Shown: positions 50,201 to 59,763 of the stretch, in pieces
Layout of the letters: each line of letters opens with the position of its first letter
Numbering within the stretch: the first letter of the stretch is position 1
NCBI GenBank assembly: GCA_905233765.1
Contig: CAJOCU010000004.1
Location: forward strand, 62,001-126,000
From: an uncultured Bacteroidaceae bacterium
Lineage (GTDB): Bacteria > Bacteroidota > Bacteroidia > Bacteroidales > Bacteroidaceae
Direction of reading: 5' to 3'
Length of the DNA: 64,000 nt
Made by a program: the position numbers and the translations under genes
The notes under the pieces: model-generated
What the model was told of the DNA's origin: nothing
Database searches by the model: none
The model's input: only the letters and a program-made list of their open reading frames with translations

Positions 50201-53200
50201 GTTTCTGTACCCTATGGTTCGACCACTATTCCTGGTGGTCCCTTAAGATGGTTGACCTCAAACTCGACTGCGACGGTGGCGTCATCCTGATCGCCAACGA
50301 GGAAGGAACGATACTCTCCCGTCTCGACTACCCACCAGCCATCACGCGTACCTCCTATGCCCGCAAAACAAATGGTGGCAGCGAATGGGGCTACACCGAC
50401 CAGCCCACACCCGGAGCATCCAATACGACCTCTAAGTTCGCCGAGGTCCGTCTGGCAGCGCCCGAAATCGACACCGACGGCTGCCTCTTCGACGGAACAC
50501 TCCTGGCACAGGTCACCAATATCCCCGCCGGAGCCACCCTCCGCTACACCCTCGATGGCAGCACGCCGACGCTCAAGAACGGCCTGACCAGCGACGACGG
50601 TCTCTTCTCCTTCGATGCTACCGCCATCCTGCGCCTTCGTTACTTCCAGGACGGCTACCTCGCCAGCCCCGTCACCACACGCTCCTACATACATAATCAA
50701 TATGATGACGATGGGAATAAGGTGGTTTACACGCTACCCATCATATCCCTTGTCTCAGACAACAAGCACCTTTATGGCGATGAATTGGGCATCTTCGTCC
50801 AAGGCACCAACGGTCGCCCCGGCAATGGCAAGAATTATGCCTGCAACTGGAATATGGACTGGGACCGTCCAGCGAATATCGAGTACTTCACTGAGGAGGG
50901 TCAGGCCACTATCAGCCAGGAAGTAAGCATCGAGGCCTCTGGTGGTTGGAGCCGCGCCTGGTATCCCCACTCCTTCAACATCAAGGCCAACAAGATCTAC
51001 GAGGGGAACAACCGCATGGACTACCAGTTCTTCGAGAACAAGCCCTACCTACGCCACAAGGCCCTGAAAGTGCGAAATGGTGGCAACAACGTGCAAGACA
51101 ACGGTTCCGGACGTATCAAAGACGGTGCCATCCAAACCATCGTGGCCTCCTCAGGTCTTTATGTCGAGACACAAAGCTACAAGCCTGTCCACGTGTTCCA
51201 CAATGGAGCATACATTGGCGTTGAGAATTTGCGCGAACCCAATAACAAGAGCTACGCAGACGCCAACTACGGCATCGACACCGACGAGCAGGACCAGTGG
51301 AAGATGTCACCCGACAGCAACTACGTGCAGCAGGCTGGCACTAAGGATGTCTTCGACCAATGGTACACCCTCGCGCAGAACGCCAACGACGCCCTTGCCT
51401 ATGAGCAAATCAAACAGATTGTCGATATCGAGGAATATGCCAACTACATGGCCGTAGAACTATACCTTGGCGGTCACGACTGGCCAAAGAACAATATCAA
51501 AGGCTTCCGCGAGCGCTCTGAAGGTTTGGCGAACAGCCGCTTCCGTCATGTCCTCTTCGACCTCGATGCAGCTTTCGCATCTGGCAGCCCGTTTGATTGG
51601 TTCGAGAGCACCCAGACATGGACCTTCGACCCACTTTATGGAGAACTGGTTCTTGCGAAATACGGTTCCCGCATCACGGATGAAATAGAGTTCGTCACCA
51701 TCTTCAAGAACATGCTCAAAAACGAAGAGTTCAAGAAACAGTTCATTGATCAATTCTGTCTTGTGGTGGGCAGCGTCTTCGAGCCCAACCGCTCGAAAGA
51801 GATCATCAATGAGATTGTCGCCCGCGTCAACCCAGCCATGGCATTGGAAGAGCGCTCCGCGAACTCCACCGGCTCCCATCTGATCAATAATATCACAACA
51901 TCCCGTCAATCATCCAGCTACACCTATCTCAATAATTTCATGAGTTACGGCACATCACTGCAGGTCACCCTTGCATCCAATATTAGCGAGGCCCGCCTAT
52001 TGGTCAACGACCTGCAGGTGCCCACGAATAAATTCTCCGGCCGACTCTATCCCCCCATCACTCTGAAAGCATCTGCACCCGCAGGCTATCAGTTCCTGGG
52101 CTGGCAGAGCAGCAAGGGAGGCTCCAATTCTACAAGCCTCTTTACGAAGGGTAGCAGTTGGAGCTACTACGACCAAGGTTCACTCGATGGAGAAGGATGG
52201 ACGGCCAAGGACTACAGTGGAACTTGGTCCTCCGGAAATGCGCCACTCGGCTACGATACCGGCAACGCAACCAAGGCTGCAGCCTACAACACCACACTCA
52301 GCTATGGGAGCAACTCAAGCAACAAGTATCCCACCTACTACTTCCGCAAGCAAGTGAACCTCTCCACCGCTCCACAAAGCGATGAGACGTTCACCCTTGA
52401 CTGGATAGCCGACGACGGGTTTGTTGTCTATGTCAATGGCACCGAGGCCGGACGCTTCCTCATGGACAAGACACCTAATCCCACCTTCAATAGCTTCGCT
52501 GATACCTATGCCAATGCCAATCCAGAATCCGGACAGATGAGCCTCAGCGCCTCTCTCTTCCAAAAAGGCAACAACGTCATCGCCGTGGAGCTCCACAATA
52601 ACAGCGCCTCCTCAACCGATGTTTATTGGGATGCCGGACTCACATACGCCAAGAAAGGAGATGCTGGCAGCTACGTATGCTACGATGAGAGCTTCACCAT
52701 CCCGACGGATGTCTCGAGTGTCACCTATACAGCAGTCTATGACCGTCTCAACGATAACGCCGACGACGCCTGGGATGCACATCCCATTAAGATCAACGAG
52801 GTGAGCGCCGCCAACGAGATTTTTGTCAACGACTACTTTAAGAAGAACGACTGGATCGAACTCTACAACACCACTGACCAGGACTACGACGTCAACGGAA
52901 TGTACCTCTCCGACAATCTCTCGAAACCCGAGAAGTTCCAGATTATCGATGACGGAACCTGCTCCACGGTCATCCCCGCCCACGGACACCTCGTCATTTG
53001 GTGTGATACGCTTCAAAACGTGAGCCAGCTCCACGCTAACTTCAAGCTGACCAACAAGGAAAAGGATAAGAGGAATGTCCTGTTGACAGCCGCCGACAAG
53101 AGTTGGGCTGACACGCTCTCCTACTGCGTACATACTGGCTACCAGAGTGTGGGACTCTTCCCCGACGGCAGCAGCAACGTCTATGTCATGAACCGCCCCA

Positions 53201-53517
53201 CCATCGGACAAACCAACGTCTTGACCACGGCAGCACTCTCCTACGAAGAGCCCAAGATAGAGCCGCAGCCTATACCTGATACGATCGAAGGAGTTGATGA
53301 CACCGACATGGCTCTCCATTACAAGAACAGAGCACTCACGCTTGAAGGTGTTCCCTATGCCCGTGTTGATATCTACAATACGAGTGGCCAGCTCGTGATG
53401 ACAGCACGTCTGAATGCTGCCACATCGCTGAGCCTCGCCAACCTGCCACAAGGGATCTATGTAGCGACGGCCAAGACCGACGACGATCAAGTAACGCTGA
53501 AATTCAGTCATCAATAA
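47251..53517 (+). CDS. Very large secreted protein: Ig-like (Big_2) repeats, lamin-tail-like domains, CotH kinase domain, C-terminal sorting-type domain
   Basis: VTWSSSNTAIATVSANGQVYAKGIGTATITCTS; VIINEVQQANVDMFVDPSFNYGGWVELYN; NLREPNNKSYADANYGID; C-term VDIYNTSGQLVMTARLNAATSLSLANLPQGIYVATAKTDDDQVTLKFSHQ. Confidence 0.88.
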   Translation: MKRFTLSLLVTVLCTLVQAQSWVDITNSYVTNPNFNGNADGWNVTFNYNTSDTRGYQKESYSNASEGIQISGFLEAWAENNSSVQWYHMAHLGDGYLYQELENLPSGKLRLEADVIAVDQNQGNNPVTGAYLFIENEDDRAETEIHTSNASPEHFSVEFENKGEISFFRIGICTESTTANWIAMDNVKLSWYGTQTYPSSITLSTTSLSLKQGQVALLTANVLPSSATDKSVTWSSSNTAIATVSANGQVYAKGIGTATITCTSVSKPSVKKTCAVTITANTIADNLDESKWANITGSTIQNPNFDNNPTWYGEWTIKTTCQNNTYDYGAQEFFNGTSDIYQTVIVPEPGIYRIGVKAYYRAGDYSYSGWSQYNNGTEDITAFLYANDFQTPLQSAYSEYLSQSVSGLKAISTDEGYRYFPNNMNTAVNNFFADGKYQNYIIVEVGDDCELTIGIRNENALSSNWIIMDDWTLEQYGGTEVAVESIQVDPTSLSLGVGDYSWIDYIVLPDNASDKSITVTANPAGIVSFNVYSDYIYVQALTGGTTEITFASKSDPSVKTVVPVTVTAPATGITLNRTTASLKVDEKLTLSVSLQPNYSTDDPAVTWSSSDKTVATVSTAGIVTAKKAGTATITATLKANTDLTATCEVTVYNKDDIVKEWLDMTESFVDNPYFSGSTNGWVVNYNGSTSENYGYQSANYSNNDVWISKFAETWRNQNNYYNPLGDGSIYQFITGLPTGHYKLEADVIAVSQNFSYRNPVTGAYLFIANSTEEALTEVATGNGAPEHFSVEFDTDETDLTIGVRTENTTANWLAFDNVKLQWYGTEVKATSLSLNTTSKELVQGETLQLIPTLTPENTTFKTCYFESSNTACVTVDANGLVTAVKPGMSTITVTTKSNDALSATCIITVGANEVSANAVIINEVQQANVDMFVDPSFNYGGWVELYNSTNQSVTLNGLYISDDPSEPKKFALSSAFHGAVPAKGFCTLWFDHYSWWSLKMVDLKLDCDGGVILIANEEGTILSRLDYPPAITRTSYARKTNGGSEWGYTDQPTPGASNTTSKFAEVRLAAPEIDTDGCLFDGTLLAQVTNIPAGATLRYTLDGSTPTLKNGLTSDDGLFSFDATAILRLRYFQDGYLASPVTTRSYIHNQYDDDGNKVVYTLPIISLVSDNKHLYGDELGIFVQGTNGRPGNGKNYACNWNMDWDRPANIEYFTEEGQATISQEVSIEASGGWSRAWYPHSFNIKANKIYEGNNRMDYQFFENKPYLRHKALKVRNGGNNVQDNGSGRIKDGAIQTIVASSGLYVETQSYKPVHVFHNGAYIGVENLREPNNKSYADANYGIDTDEQDQWKMSPDSNYVQQAGTKDVFDQWYTLAQNANDALAYEQIKQIVDIEEYANYMAVELYLGGHDWPKNNIKGFRERSEGLANSRFRHVLFDLDAAFASGSPFDWFESTQTWTFDPLYGELVLAKYGSRITDEIEFVTIFKNMLKNEEFKKQFIDQFCLVVGSVFEPNRSKEIINEIVARVNPAMALEERSANSTGSHLINNITTSRQSSSYTYLNNFMSYGTSLQVTLASNISEARLLVNDLQVPTNKFSGRLYPPITLKASAPAGYQFLGWQSSKGGSNSTSLFTKGSSWSYYDQGSLDGEGWTAKDYSGTWSSGNAPLGYDTGNATKAAAYNTTLSYGSNSSNKYPTYYFRKQVNLSTAPQSDETFTLDWIADDGFVVYVNGTEAGRFLMDKTPNPTFNSFADTYANANPESGQMSLSASLFQKGNNVIAVELHNNSASSTDVYWDAGLTYAKKGDAGSYVCYDESFTIPTDVSSVTYTAVYDRLNDNADDAWDAHPIKINEVSAANEIFVNDYFKKNDWIELYNTTDQDYDVNGMYLSDNLSKPEKFQIIDDGTCSTVIPAHGHLVIWCDTLQNVSQLHANFKLTNKEKDKRNVLLTAADKSWADTLSYCVHTGYQSVGLFPDGSSNVYVMNRPTIGQTNVLTTAALSYEEPKIEPQPIPDTIEGVDDTDMALHYKNRALTLEGVPYARVDIYNTSGQLVMTARLNAATSLSLANLPQGIYVATAKTDDDQVTLKFSHQ

Positions 53518-53629
53518 TCGTGAGGCAAAATTGGCGAAAAAGCGTGTTAAAAAATATTAATAAAGGAGAATTATCATAGAAATGAAGTATCTTTGCGCCG
53601 ATTAATGGTGTTTAGGATCTCTTAAAGAG

Positions 53630-54859
53630 ATGAGACAGGCATATAAACTATTAAGAATTAGGCTCATCGCCTTTGCATTCGCCAGCCTGTTATTCTCAGT
53701 ATCTGTTGTGGGGCAAGAGCAGCCCGCCATACAGGATTCCCTATGGGAAGAAGGATTTGAAGACATCCAGACAATCGTCAAAGGCGACACCCTCTACCTC
53801 TCAATAGAGGACAGGGCTCACCGAGGAACCTTCCGCGGAGCCGTCGCCGCACTTAGGCTAATCAACGAGAGCCAGCCCGACGTTCAATACGTCGAAATGC
53901 TACTCACTGACTATAAAATGCCACAGCTCATCGTCCACGCCCTCAGGCGTGAGGGAACATGGGACGTTAGCGTGGATCGACAAATGGAACAGGCGCAAAA
54001 GGTGCTAAAAGGCGTGAAGCCACGAGCATCTTCGACAGGTAGAATCGACATTACAGTCTTTCCCATGATCAGCCTTGTCAACAACAAGTTAGATCATCTC
54101 TTCGACTACTGTATAAGCATTGCACCTGCCTTCGCGACAACACTTTGGAAAGGATCCAGGGTTACGCTACAACCCATCTTCCCTATCCTTAATAACTTGG
54201 ACCCCGACGAGACCCAACGCTATATTCAGATAGGGCAAGCCAATCTAAGCCAACAGATTCTATCCACTTCCAGATGGCACGCCTCAGCAGCTATTGGATT
54301 CTTCCATGCCGAACGCGCCGGATTGCAGGCCAAAGTGACATTTCATGTACTTCGGAATCTTGACCTCAGTATTAATGCAGGATACACCTACGGTGTCAAC
54401 TACACCAAGCAGAAGGGATTCGGATTCATCCGCGATTCGCAGCGCCTCAACTTCATGGCACACGCCTCCTACTATGAGCCCCGCACCCAACTACAGATAG
54501 AACTCCTCGGGGGTCGTTTCCTTTACGGAGACTACGGTGGACGTCTTGATGTCACACGCCATTTCGGAGAATTCGCCATTGGTGTTTACGGCATCCTGAC
54601 AGGAGGTGAATACAATGCGGGGTTCCATTTCGCCATTCCAATGAGCGGCAAACGCCAACGTAGGAAAGCATTCGTGAGACTTCGGTTACCTGAATACTAT
54701 GCCGTGGAATACAGCATGCAATCCTTCTTCAAGTATTGGGAAGAGAAAATGGGACAAAACTTTGTCACCCAACCCGACCAGAACCGCGCCGCACACCATT
54801 GGGAACCCGCCTTTGTCGAGACCTACATTCGAAAGATGCTTAACGGCACTATTAAATGA
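53630..54859 (+). CDS. YjbH-like exopolysaccharide-associated outer membrane protein
   Basis: Signal peptide and beta-strand-rich sequence; preceded by TATCTTTG promoter. Confidence 0.5.
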   Translation: MRQAYKLLRIRLIAFAFASLLFSVSVVGQEQPAIQDSLWEEGFEDIQTIVKGDTLYLSIEDRAHRGTFRGAVAALRLINESQPDVQYVEMLLTDYKMPQLIVHALRREGTWDVSVDRQMEQAQKVLKGVKPRASSTGRIDITVFPMISLVNNKLDHLFDYCISIAPAFATTLWKGSRVTLQPIFPILNNLDPDETQRYIQIGQANLSQQILSTSRWHASAAIGFFHAERAGLQAKVTFHVLRNLDLSINAGYTYGVNYTKQKGFGFIRDSQRLNFMAHASYYEPRTQLQIELLGGRFLYGDYGGRLDVTRHFGEFAIGVYGILTGGEYNAGFHFAIPMSGKRQRRKAFVRLRLPEYYAVEYSMQSFFKYWEEKMGQNFVTQPDQNRAAHHWEPAFVETYIRKMLNGTIK

Positions 54860-54910
54860 GATAAAATAGAGTAATATAAACCAAAAAACAATTTAAAAAC
54901 TTTACACACA

Positions 54911-55342
54911 ATGAAAAAGTTTCTTCTTTCTCTCTGCGTACTAGCTGTTGCTGGTGTATGCGTGTTCATGACCTCCTGCAAGGACGACGATGAATTGCAG
55001 ACACGTGTGAACTCTAACGTGGAAACCGCTATTGCCGCTGCACAGGACGACGCCAACTACGACTATCAGTATGTGCTCAACGGCCAGACCTACACCTCCC
55101 TGGAGGCTCTGCAAAACGCTATCTCTGAACTTCCCGCAGATACTCAGAATGAGGTTTATGTGGTTGCTACCAACAAGACCACTGGTGAGGTGAAGCAAGG
55201 TACCACCAGCTCATTCACCGCTCCTCAGCCCGGTCAGTCCACGACCGTGAAAATCGAAGTTCCTGGTACCACCACCACAACCGCTGAAGTGACGCTGAAC
55301 ACCACCCTTGAGTCACAGCACTCTGGTGGCGCAGCAAAATAA
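54911..55342 (+). CDS. Small secreted lipoprotein (143 aa), Thr-rich C-terminus
   Basis: VFMTSCKDDDE lipobox. Confidence 0.75.
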   Translation: MKKFLLSLCVLAVAGVCVFMTSCKDDDELQTRVNSNVETAIAAAQDDANYDYQYVLNGQTYTSLEALQNAISELPADTQNEVYVVATNKTTGEVKQGTTSSFTAPQPGQSTTVKIEVPGTTTTTAEVTLNTTLESQHSGGAAK

Positions 55343-55367
55343 TAAGTCACAAGACATCAAAACGAAC

Positions 55368-55398
55368 AGAACCCGATATCTATTGGATATCGGGTTCT
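55368..55398 (+). terminator. Hairpin AGAACCCGATATC...GATATCGGGTTCT + T tract
   Basis: Read directly. Confidence 0.85.
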
Positions 55399-55519
55399 TT
55401 CTGTAGTATCACTTCCCTGTGTCCCTTGAAATGCATTTTTCCCTTCCTTTTTTTTGTTTTTTATTAAATAGTTGTACCTTTGCGGCATACAATTCATCTG
55501 GTCAACAAATCGTATAGGT

Positions 55520-57085
55520 ATGAACAAGAGAATATTCGTGATAGCGGCGGCACTGGCGCTGCTGACGACGGCCACGCTGGCCGACGATGTAATCACCGTG
55601 TGCGGACAAAACGTGCAAAACTTCTTCTACTCCCTGGACCGCGAACGTACACAGAGCAACGGCGTGGCAATCAGCAACTACACAACCACCGAGGGTCGCA
55701 CAGCCAAGGCACAGGCCATCGTGCAGGCGCTGGCACCCTACGCTGCCGACATCTATGCCTTCAACGAGGTGGAAGCCAAGCCCCAAGGTGCCGACACAGA
55801 GGCAATGGAGATTCTGGCAGCTGAGATGAGCCGCGTCACCGGACACACCTACAGCGCGGTCTCCGACAATCTCACCTACGACCTGGCGTCAGACGCCTCA
55901 GGGGCCATCAAGTCGGGCTTCATCTACCGCACGGATAAGGTGGAGCCGGTGGGACAGAACGTTTCGACCGCCGTAGGCTACGCCTATATATACCCCCTGA
56001 TGATGCGGCTGCAGACATTCCGTAGCCTGGCCTCCGGCGAGCAGTTCTCGCTGAGCATGAACCACTTCAAGGCCAGTACAAGCGATGACTACGCCGAGGA
56101 TGTTGCGAAGCGCGAATTGAATTCCATCGCCCTGCTGAAAGGGCTGGACCAGGCCACAGACCCCGACATCCTGGTCATGGGCGACCTGAACAGCGTGATG
56201 GGCGAGCAATGTCTGCGCAACCTCACAGACGCCGGCTACGAGGAGCAGATCCTCAAGTGGGAAGGCCCCAACGCCTATTCCCACTGGTTCGATAGCGGCT
56301 CACTCATCGACCACGTCTTCGCCAACAGCACGATGGCGCAGCAGGTGACCGATGCCCACATGCTCCATATCGCCAACGTCCATTCCGTGGGGAAGAAAAA
56401 TGCGTACTCAGACCACGATCCTTATCTGGTGACGCTGAACCTGAAGGCACAGCCCGCTGCGACCTACCACTATACCAGAGCCGCGACGATGACGCCCGGG
56501 GTGCCCCACCTGATGGTTGCGCCCATCAACGGATTCAAGGCCGCCAAACCCGTAGCCCCCGAGAAGAGCTACGAATACCAACTGACAACGAGCGTCACAG
56601 ATGTGGACGGCGTCATCACGATGAGCGACGCCAAGCAGGCCTTCATCTTCGAGGACACAGGCGATGGCAACTACCACATCAAGGACTACTACGGGCGCTA
56701 TGTGTACCAGTTCCTCAACACCTCGTCCAACAAATACACCAGCAGCACAAACATGGGAGTGCAGGCCGATGCGCATCCCTTCACGCTGACACCTCAGGCA
56801 GACGGAACCTTCAAGATTCTCAACACCACATCCAGCTGCTACTACATCGCCCTCACCTACAACAGCACACCCCAGTTTGCGCTTTATAACTACGCCTCGC
56901 TCCGCTCCGGACAGTACCTGCCTTGGCTCTATGCCTACGACCCCAACGCCGCCCCCACAGGCATCAGCAATGCCGACGAAACAACCAAACCCACTTCCAC
57001 CCGCAAACTCCTCATCAACGGTCACCTCCTCATCGTGACGCCCAATGGCCGTCGCTACAACATCCAAGGCATCGAGCTCCGCTAA
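55520..57085 (+). CDS. Secreted endonuclease/exonuclease/phosphatase-family protein
   Basis: Start MNKRIFVIAAALALLTTATLADD; YAFNEVEAKPQG, ILVMGDLNSVMGEQ, YSDHDPYLVTLNL; C-term resembles a truncated sorting tail. Confidence 0.82.
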   Translation: MNKRIFVIAAALALLTTATLADDVITVCGQNVQNFFYSLDRERTQSNGVAISNYTTTEGRTAKAQAIVQALAPYAADIYAFNEVEAKPQGADTEAMEILAAEMSRVTGHTYSAVSDNLTYDLASDASGAIKSGFIYRTDKVEPVGQNVSTAVGYAYIYPLMMRLQTFRSLASGEQFSLSMNHFKASTSDDYAEDVAKRELNSIALLKGLDQATDPDILVMGDLNSVMGEQCLRNLTDAGYEEQILKWEGPNAYSHWFDSGSLIDHVFANSTMAQQVTDAHMLHIANVHSVGKKNAYSDHDPYLVTLNLKAQPAATYHYTRAATMTPGVPHLMVAPINGFKAAKPVAPEKSYEYQLTTSVTDVDGVITMSDAKQAFIFEDTGDGNYHIKDYYGRYVYQFLNTSSNKYTSSTNMGVQADAHPFTLTPQADGTFKILNTTSSCYYIALTYNSTPQFALYNYASLRSGQYLPWLYAYDPNAAPTGISNADETTKPTSTRKLLINGHLLIVTPNGRRYNIQGIELR

Positions 57086-57133
57086 GAAATATATTTTTTC
57101 ACACCATTCATCCGCACATGTCATAAGACATCA

Positions 57134-57167
57134 TTGTCTCAAATCGTGGGACAAGCGAGAGAAAAGT
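57134..57167 (+). repeat. 34-bp dispersed repeat TTGTCTCAAATCGTGGGACAAGCGAGAGAAAAGT, copy 1
   Basis: 32/34 identical to 60376-60409. Confidence 0.85.
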
Positions 57168-57190
57168 TGTATCACTATATTTATTGTCCT

Positions 57191-57834
57191 CCTGCACTAT
57201 AACCGTTTAATCTCTGCATCTACGACGAAGAGGTCGCCATCCTTATCACGAAGGACATTGCGAGGAACAAGGTCCCAAACAACATAGCGCTCGTTAACAA
57301 AACAACCTTGGCGGTCTTCTTTTTCGAAGCCAAGAGCTGCCATAAATGTATCAATCGCTATTTGGGGCGTTGATCCCGCTTCCTTTATGAGTGCTTGTTG
57401 AAGGATGGATATACACTTCTACCGCCAAAGCCAGTGAAACCATAGAGCTTATAAAAGGTCTCAGGGAAGAGTTCGTTATGCATTAAGGCTTTTTCAAGCA
57501 ACGACAAGATAGAACCTGTGTTCATGAGGTTATTGACCTTGAAAATCTGGTCGTTCAACACATAAAGCTCATTTTCATTGCCACTCAGCCCAGGCTCTCC
57601 CAACTCACAGAGCCTTTCCATAGGCACCCAAAAACCGTTCTCCTTAGCGTAGTCTTCTGAGGCACGTGCTTCGGCATCCGCGAGACTTAAAGTAGTTTCG
57701 CTTGTTCCAGGTTGCGTTTCATATATTCCACAGCGTCTGCGGAGTTCATCGGCAATGCATTTAATGCGGCTATTTTCCGCATCTTGCGTTCCGACGATTC
57801 TTGATGGAAGTGGTTGAGGTAAGTCATGATTCAT
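57191..57834 (-). pseudogene. Kinase-like ('polyvalent protein kinase'-type) gene interrupted by an apparent frameshift
   Basis: ORF 57385-57834 ends ...KLYGFTGFGGRSVYPSFNKHS*, and the next frame continues ILQQALIKEAGSTPQIAIDTFMAALGFEKEDRQGCFVNERYVVWDLVPRNVLRDKDGDLFVVDAEIKRL*. Confidence 0.6.
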
Positions 57835-58091
57835 AGGATTGCGATAACTGCTACTGTGCTGTTATGATTTCGGGCACAAAGATACAACTAATAAAGAAAA
57901 TAGAAGAAGAGGAAGGAGAAAAAAGCGATTTAAGAGAGAAAAATGAAAGAAATATGGTCAATAGTCCTAGATACTATAGGAAGGCGTTAAAGAAGAACCA
58001 TACTACACGATGTACGACAAAAAGCAGAAGATTTTTACACGATAGGGGGAACACTGTCGAATATTTTAATAAGGTTCGCTTACATATACGA

Positions 58092-58220
58092 GTACGCGCG
58101 TAAGTTTTTGTGATAGATAACCTACACTCCTATACTAATACAAGTTTATATGTTTTATATCAAACAATTGAATGGGTGTAGGTTCGGGTGTAGGTTATAA
58201 GAAAAGGTGTATGTTTTAAC
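58092..58220 (-). repeat. AACCTACACC-rich dispersed element, copy 2 (inverted relative to copy 1)
   Basis: acgcgcgtaagtttttgtgatagataacctacactcc...gggtgtaggttcgggtgtaggttataagaaaaggtgtatgtt. Confidence 0.7.
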
Positions 58221-58274
58221 ATATTTTTTTGCATTTTACACAGATAAAGATTGGGATTTTCGAAGAAAATATTA

Positions 58275-58282
58275 TATCTTTG
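58275..58282 (+). promoter_or_regulatory. Bacteroidetes -7 element TATCTTTG with no plus-strand gene directly downstream
   Basis: attaTATCTTTGcaacgcaaccaagattgcg. Confidence 0.45.
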
Positions 58283-58324
58283 CAACGCAACCAAGATTGC
58301 GAGTGATGAGTAAAAAATACCTTG

Positions 58325-58380
58325 AACCCTTGAACTCTTTAAACTCTTAAACTCTTAAACTCTTGAACCCCTTAAACCTC
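58325..58380. repeat. Tandem (A)ACTCTTAA / TTGAACYCTT repeats
   Basis: ttgaacccttgaactctttaaactcttaaactcttaaactcttgaaccccttaaacc. Confidence 0.85.
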
Positions 58381-58391
58381 GTGCGTTCGAA

Positions 58392-59450
58392 TCACTCATA
58401 GTGCCTGATTCTCACATCTATGCCAAGATCTTTCAGCTCCGATGAAATCCCTTTTACATCCGTCTGGCCGTAATGATACGGGAACAACACCTTGGGCTTC
58501 ACCATCTTGGCAGCCTTCACCAGTTGCACCGTGGTCATCGTATAAGGCTGGTTGCAAGGCATGAAGGCGATATCGATGTCCTTGATGTCCTGCATCTCAG
58601 GGATGTCCTCCGTATCGCCGGCGATGTAGATGCGCAGTCCGTCGATCGTCAGGATATAGCCGTTGTCACGTCCTTTCGGGTGAAACTGTGTGCGTCCCTC
58701 GGAAATGTTATAAGCTGGAACAGCTTCTACTTTGATGTCATCGAATATGGACTCTTGCCCATTGACCATGATCTCACCATACCCCAGCATCTCCGCACAG
58801 CGCTTGTTGGTAATCAGTTGCGTTTTCTCGCCTGTCAGCACCTCGATGGCTTCCTTGTCGAAGTGGTCCCTGTGCTCATGCGTCACGAAGATATAGTCAG
58901 CCTTCGGCATCGTGCTATACGCTATCGTCTTGTCGCCGAGTTGCGTTACAGGGTCAATCTCTATCTCCTTTCCGTCATACTCCATGCGAATGCTGGCGTG
59001 AACCAAAGCATGGAATTTCAACGTCTTTCCACCCTTCGTCTTGAACACATCCACCTCATAGGTATCCGTCGTCACTGGCATCTTAGCCTCTTTCCAGGCA
59101 ATGATACCACCCTTCAGGTTCACCGCCTTATAACCCTCCGCCGCCAGTCTTCCGGCAGCGTTCGCCGACCGTCGTCCGCTTCTGCAATACACGGCAATCG
59201 TCTTGTCCGTCGTCAGTACCCCTTTCGCTTTCTCGATGAAGTCCCTTTGTGCCTGATCGATGTTCAAGGCACCCTCGAGGTGTCCCTCTTTGAACTCATC
59301 AGCCGTGCGCACATCCAGCACCACGACATTCGGGTCATTCACCAACTCCGCGAATCCCTTCACATCCGTATCTTCATAATTAGCCTGACCGCAGGCCGTT
59401 GTCAGCCCAAACGTTGCCAACAAACAAGCAAAAATATTTTTCATATTCAT
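58392..59450 (-). CDS. Rhodanese domain fused to MBL-fold (UlaG-like) metallo-hydrolase, lipoprotein
   Basis: Lipobox LTTACGQ; rhodanese VVVLDVRTADEFKEGHLEGALN...IAVYCRSGRRS; MBL THEHRDHFDKEA, YIAGDTEDIPEM. Confidence 0.92.
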   Translation of the reverse strand: MNMKNIFACLLATFGLTTACGQANYEDTDVKGFAELVNDPNVVVLDVRTADEFKEGHLEGALNIDQAQRDFIEKAKGVLTTDKTIAVYCRSGRRSANAAGRLAAEGYKAVNLKGGIIAWKEAKMPVTTDTYEVDVFKTKGGKTLKFHALVHASIRMEYDGKEIEIDPVTQLGDKTIAYSTMPKADYIFVTHEHRDHFDKEAIEVLTGEKTQLITNKRCAEMLGYGEIMVNGQESIFDDIKVEAVPAYNISEGRTQFHPKGRDNGYILTIDGLRIYIAGDTEDIPEMQDIKDIDIAFMPCNQPYTMTTVQLVKAAKMVKPKVLFPYHYGQTDVKGISSELKDLGIDVRIRHYE

Positions 59451-59763
59451 TCAATCCTTATTTTATTTCATTTCCTATTCTCATTGCGAACAATCAACTT
59501 TCCCTTCTCCCCTCAGCCCTCATACTTTGGCACCGTATGGAGTGGCTATTTCCATTTCGGAAACAGTTGAATCAGGCCATCGCCTTCTGTGTAGCCGAGA
59601 TTATCTCGGTAACTGATTCTTTTTTCAATTCAGCCTTCATACTTCAGCCTTCACACTCCTATCTGCCATATATCTATACTAATTTTATTCCGCTCTTGCA
59701 GCTGCAAAGATACCACATTTATTTATATGTAGTATGGAAAAGGTGGAAATGTTATAGGTATAG

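Noticed and set aside
52612-53514. 300-aa minus-strand ORF
   Set aside because: Antisense to the C-terminal end of the CotH/Ig-like protein
58473-59570. 365-aa plus-strand ORF
   Set aside because: Antisense to the rhodanese-MBL gene; composition (RHHL-rich) is that of a shadow frame
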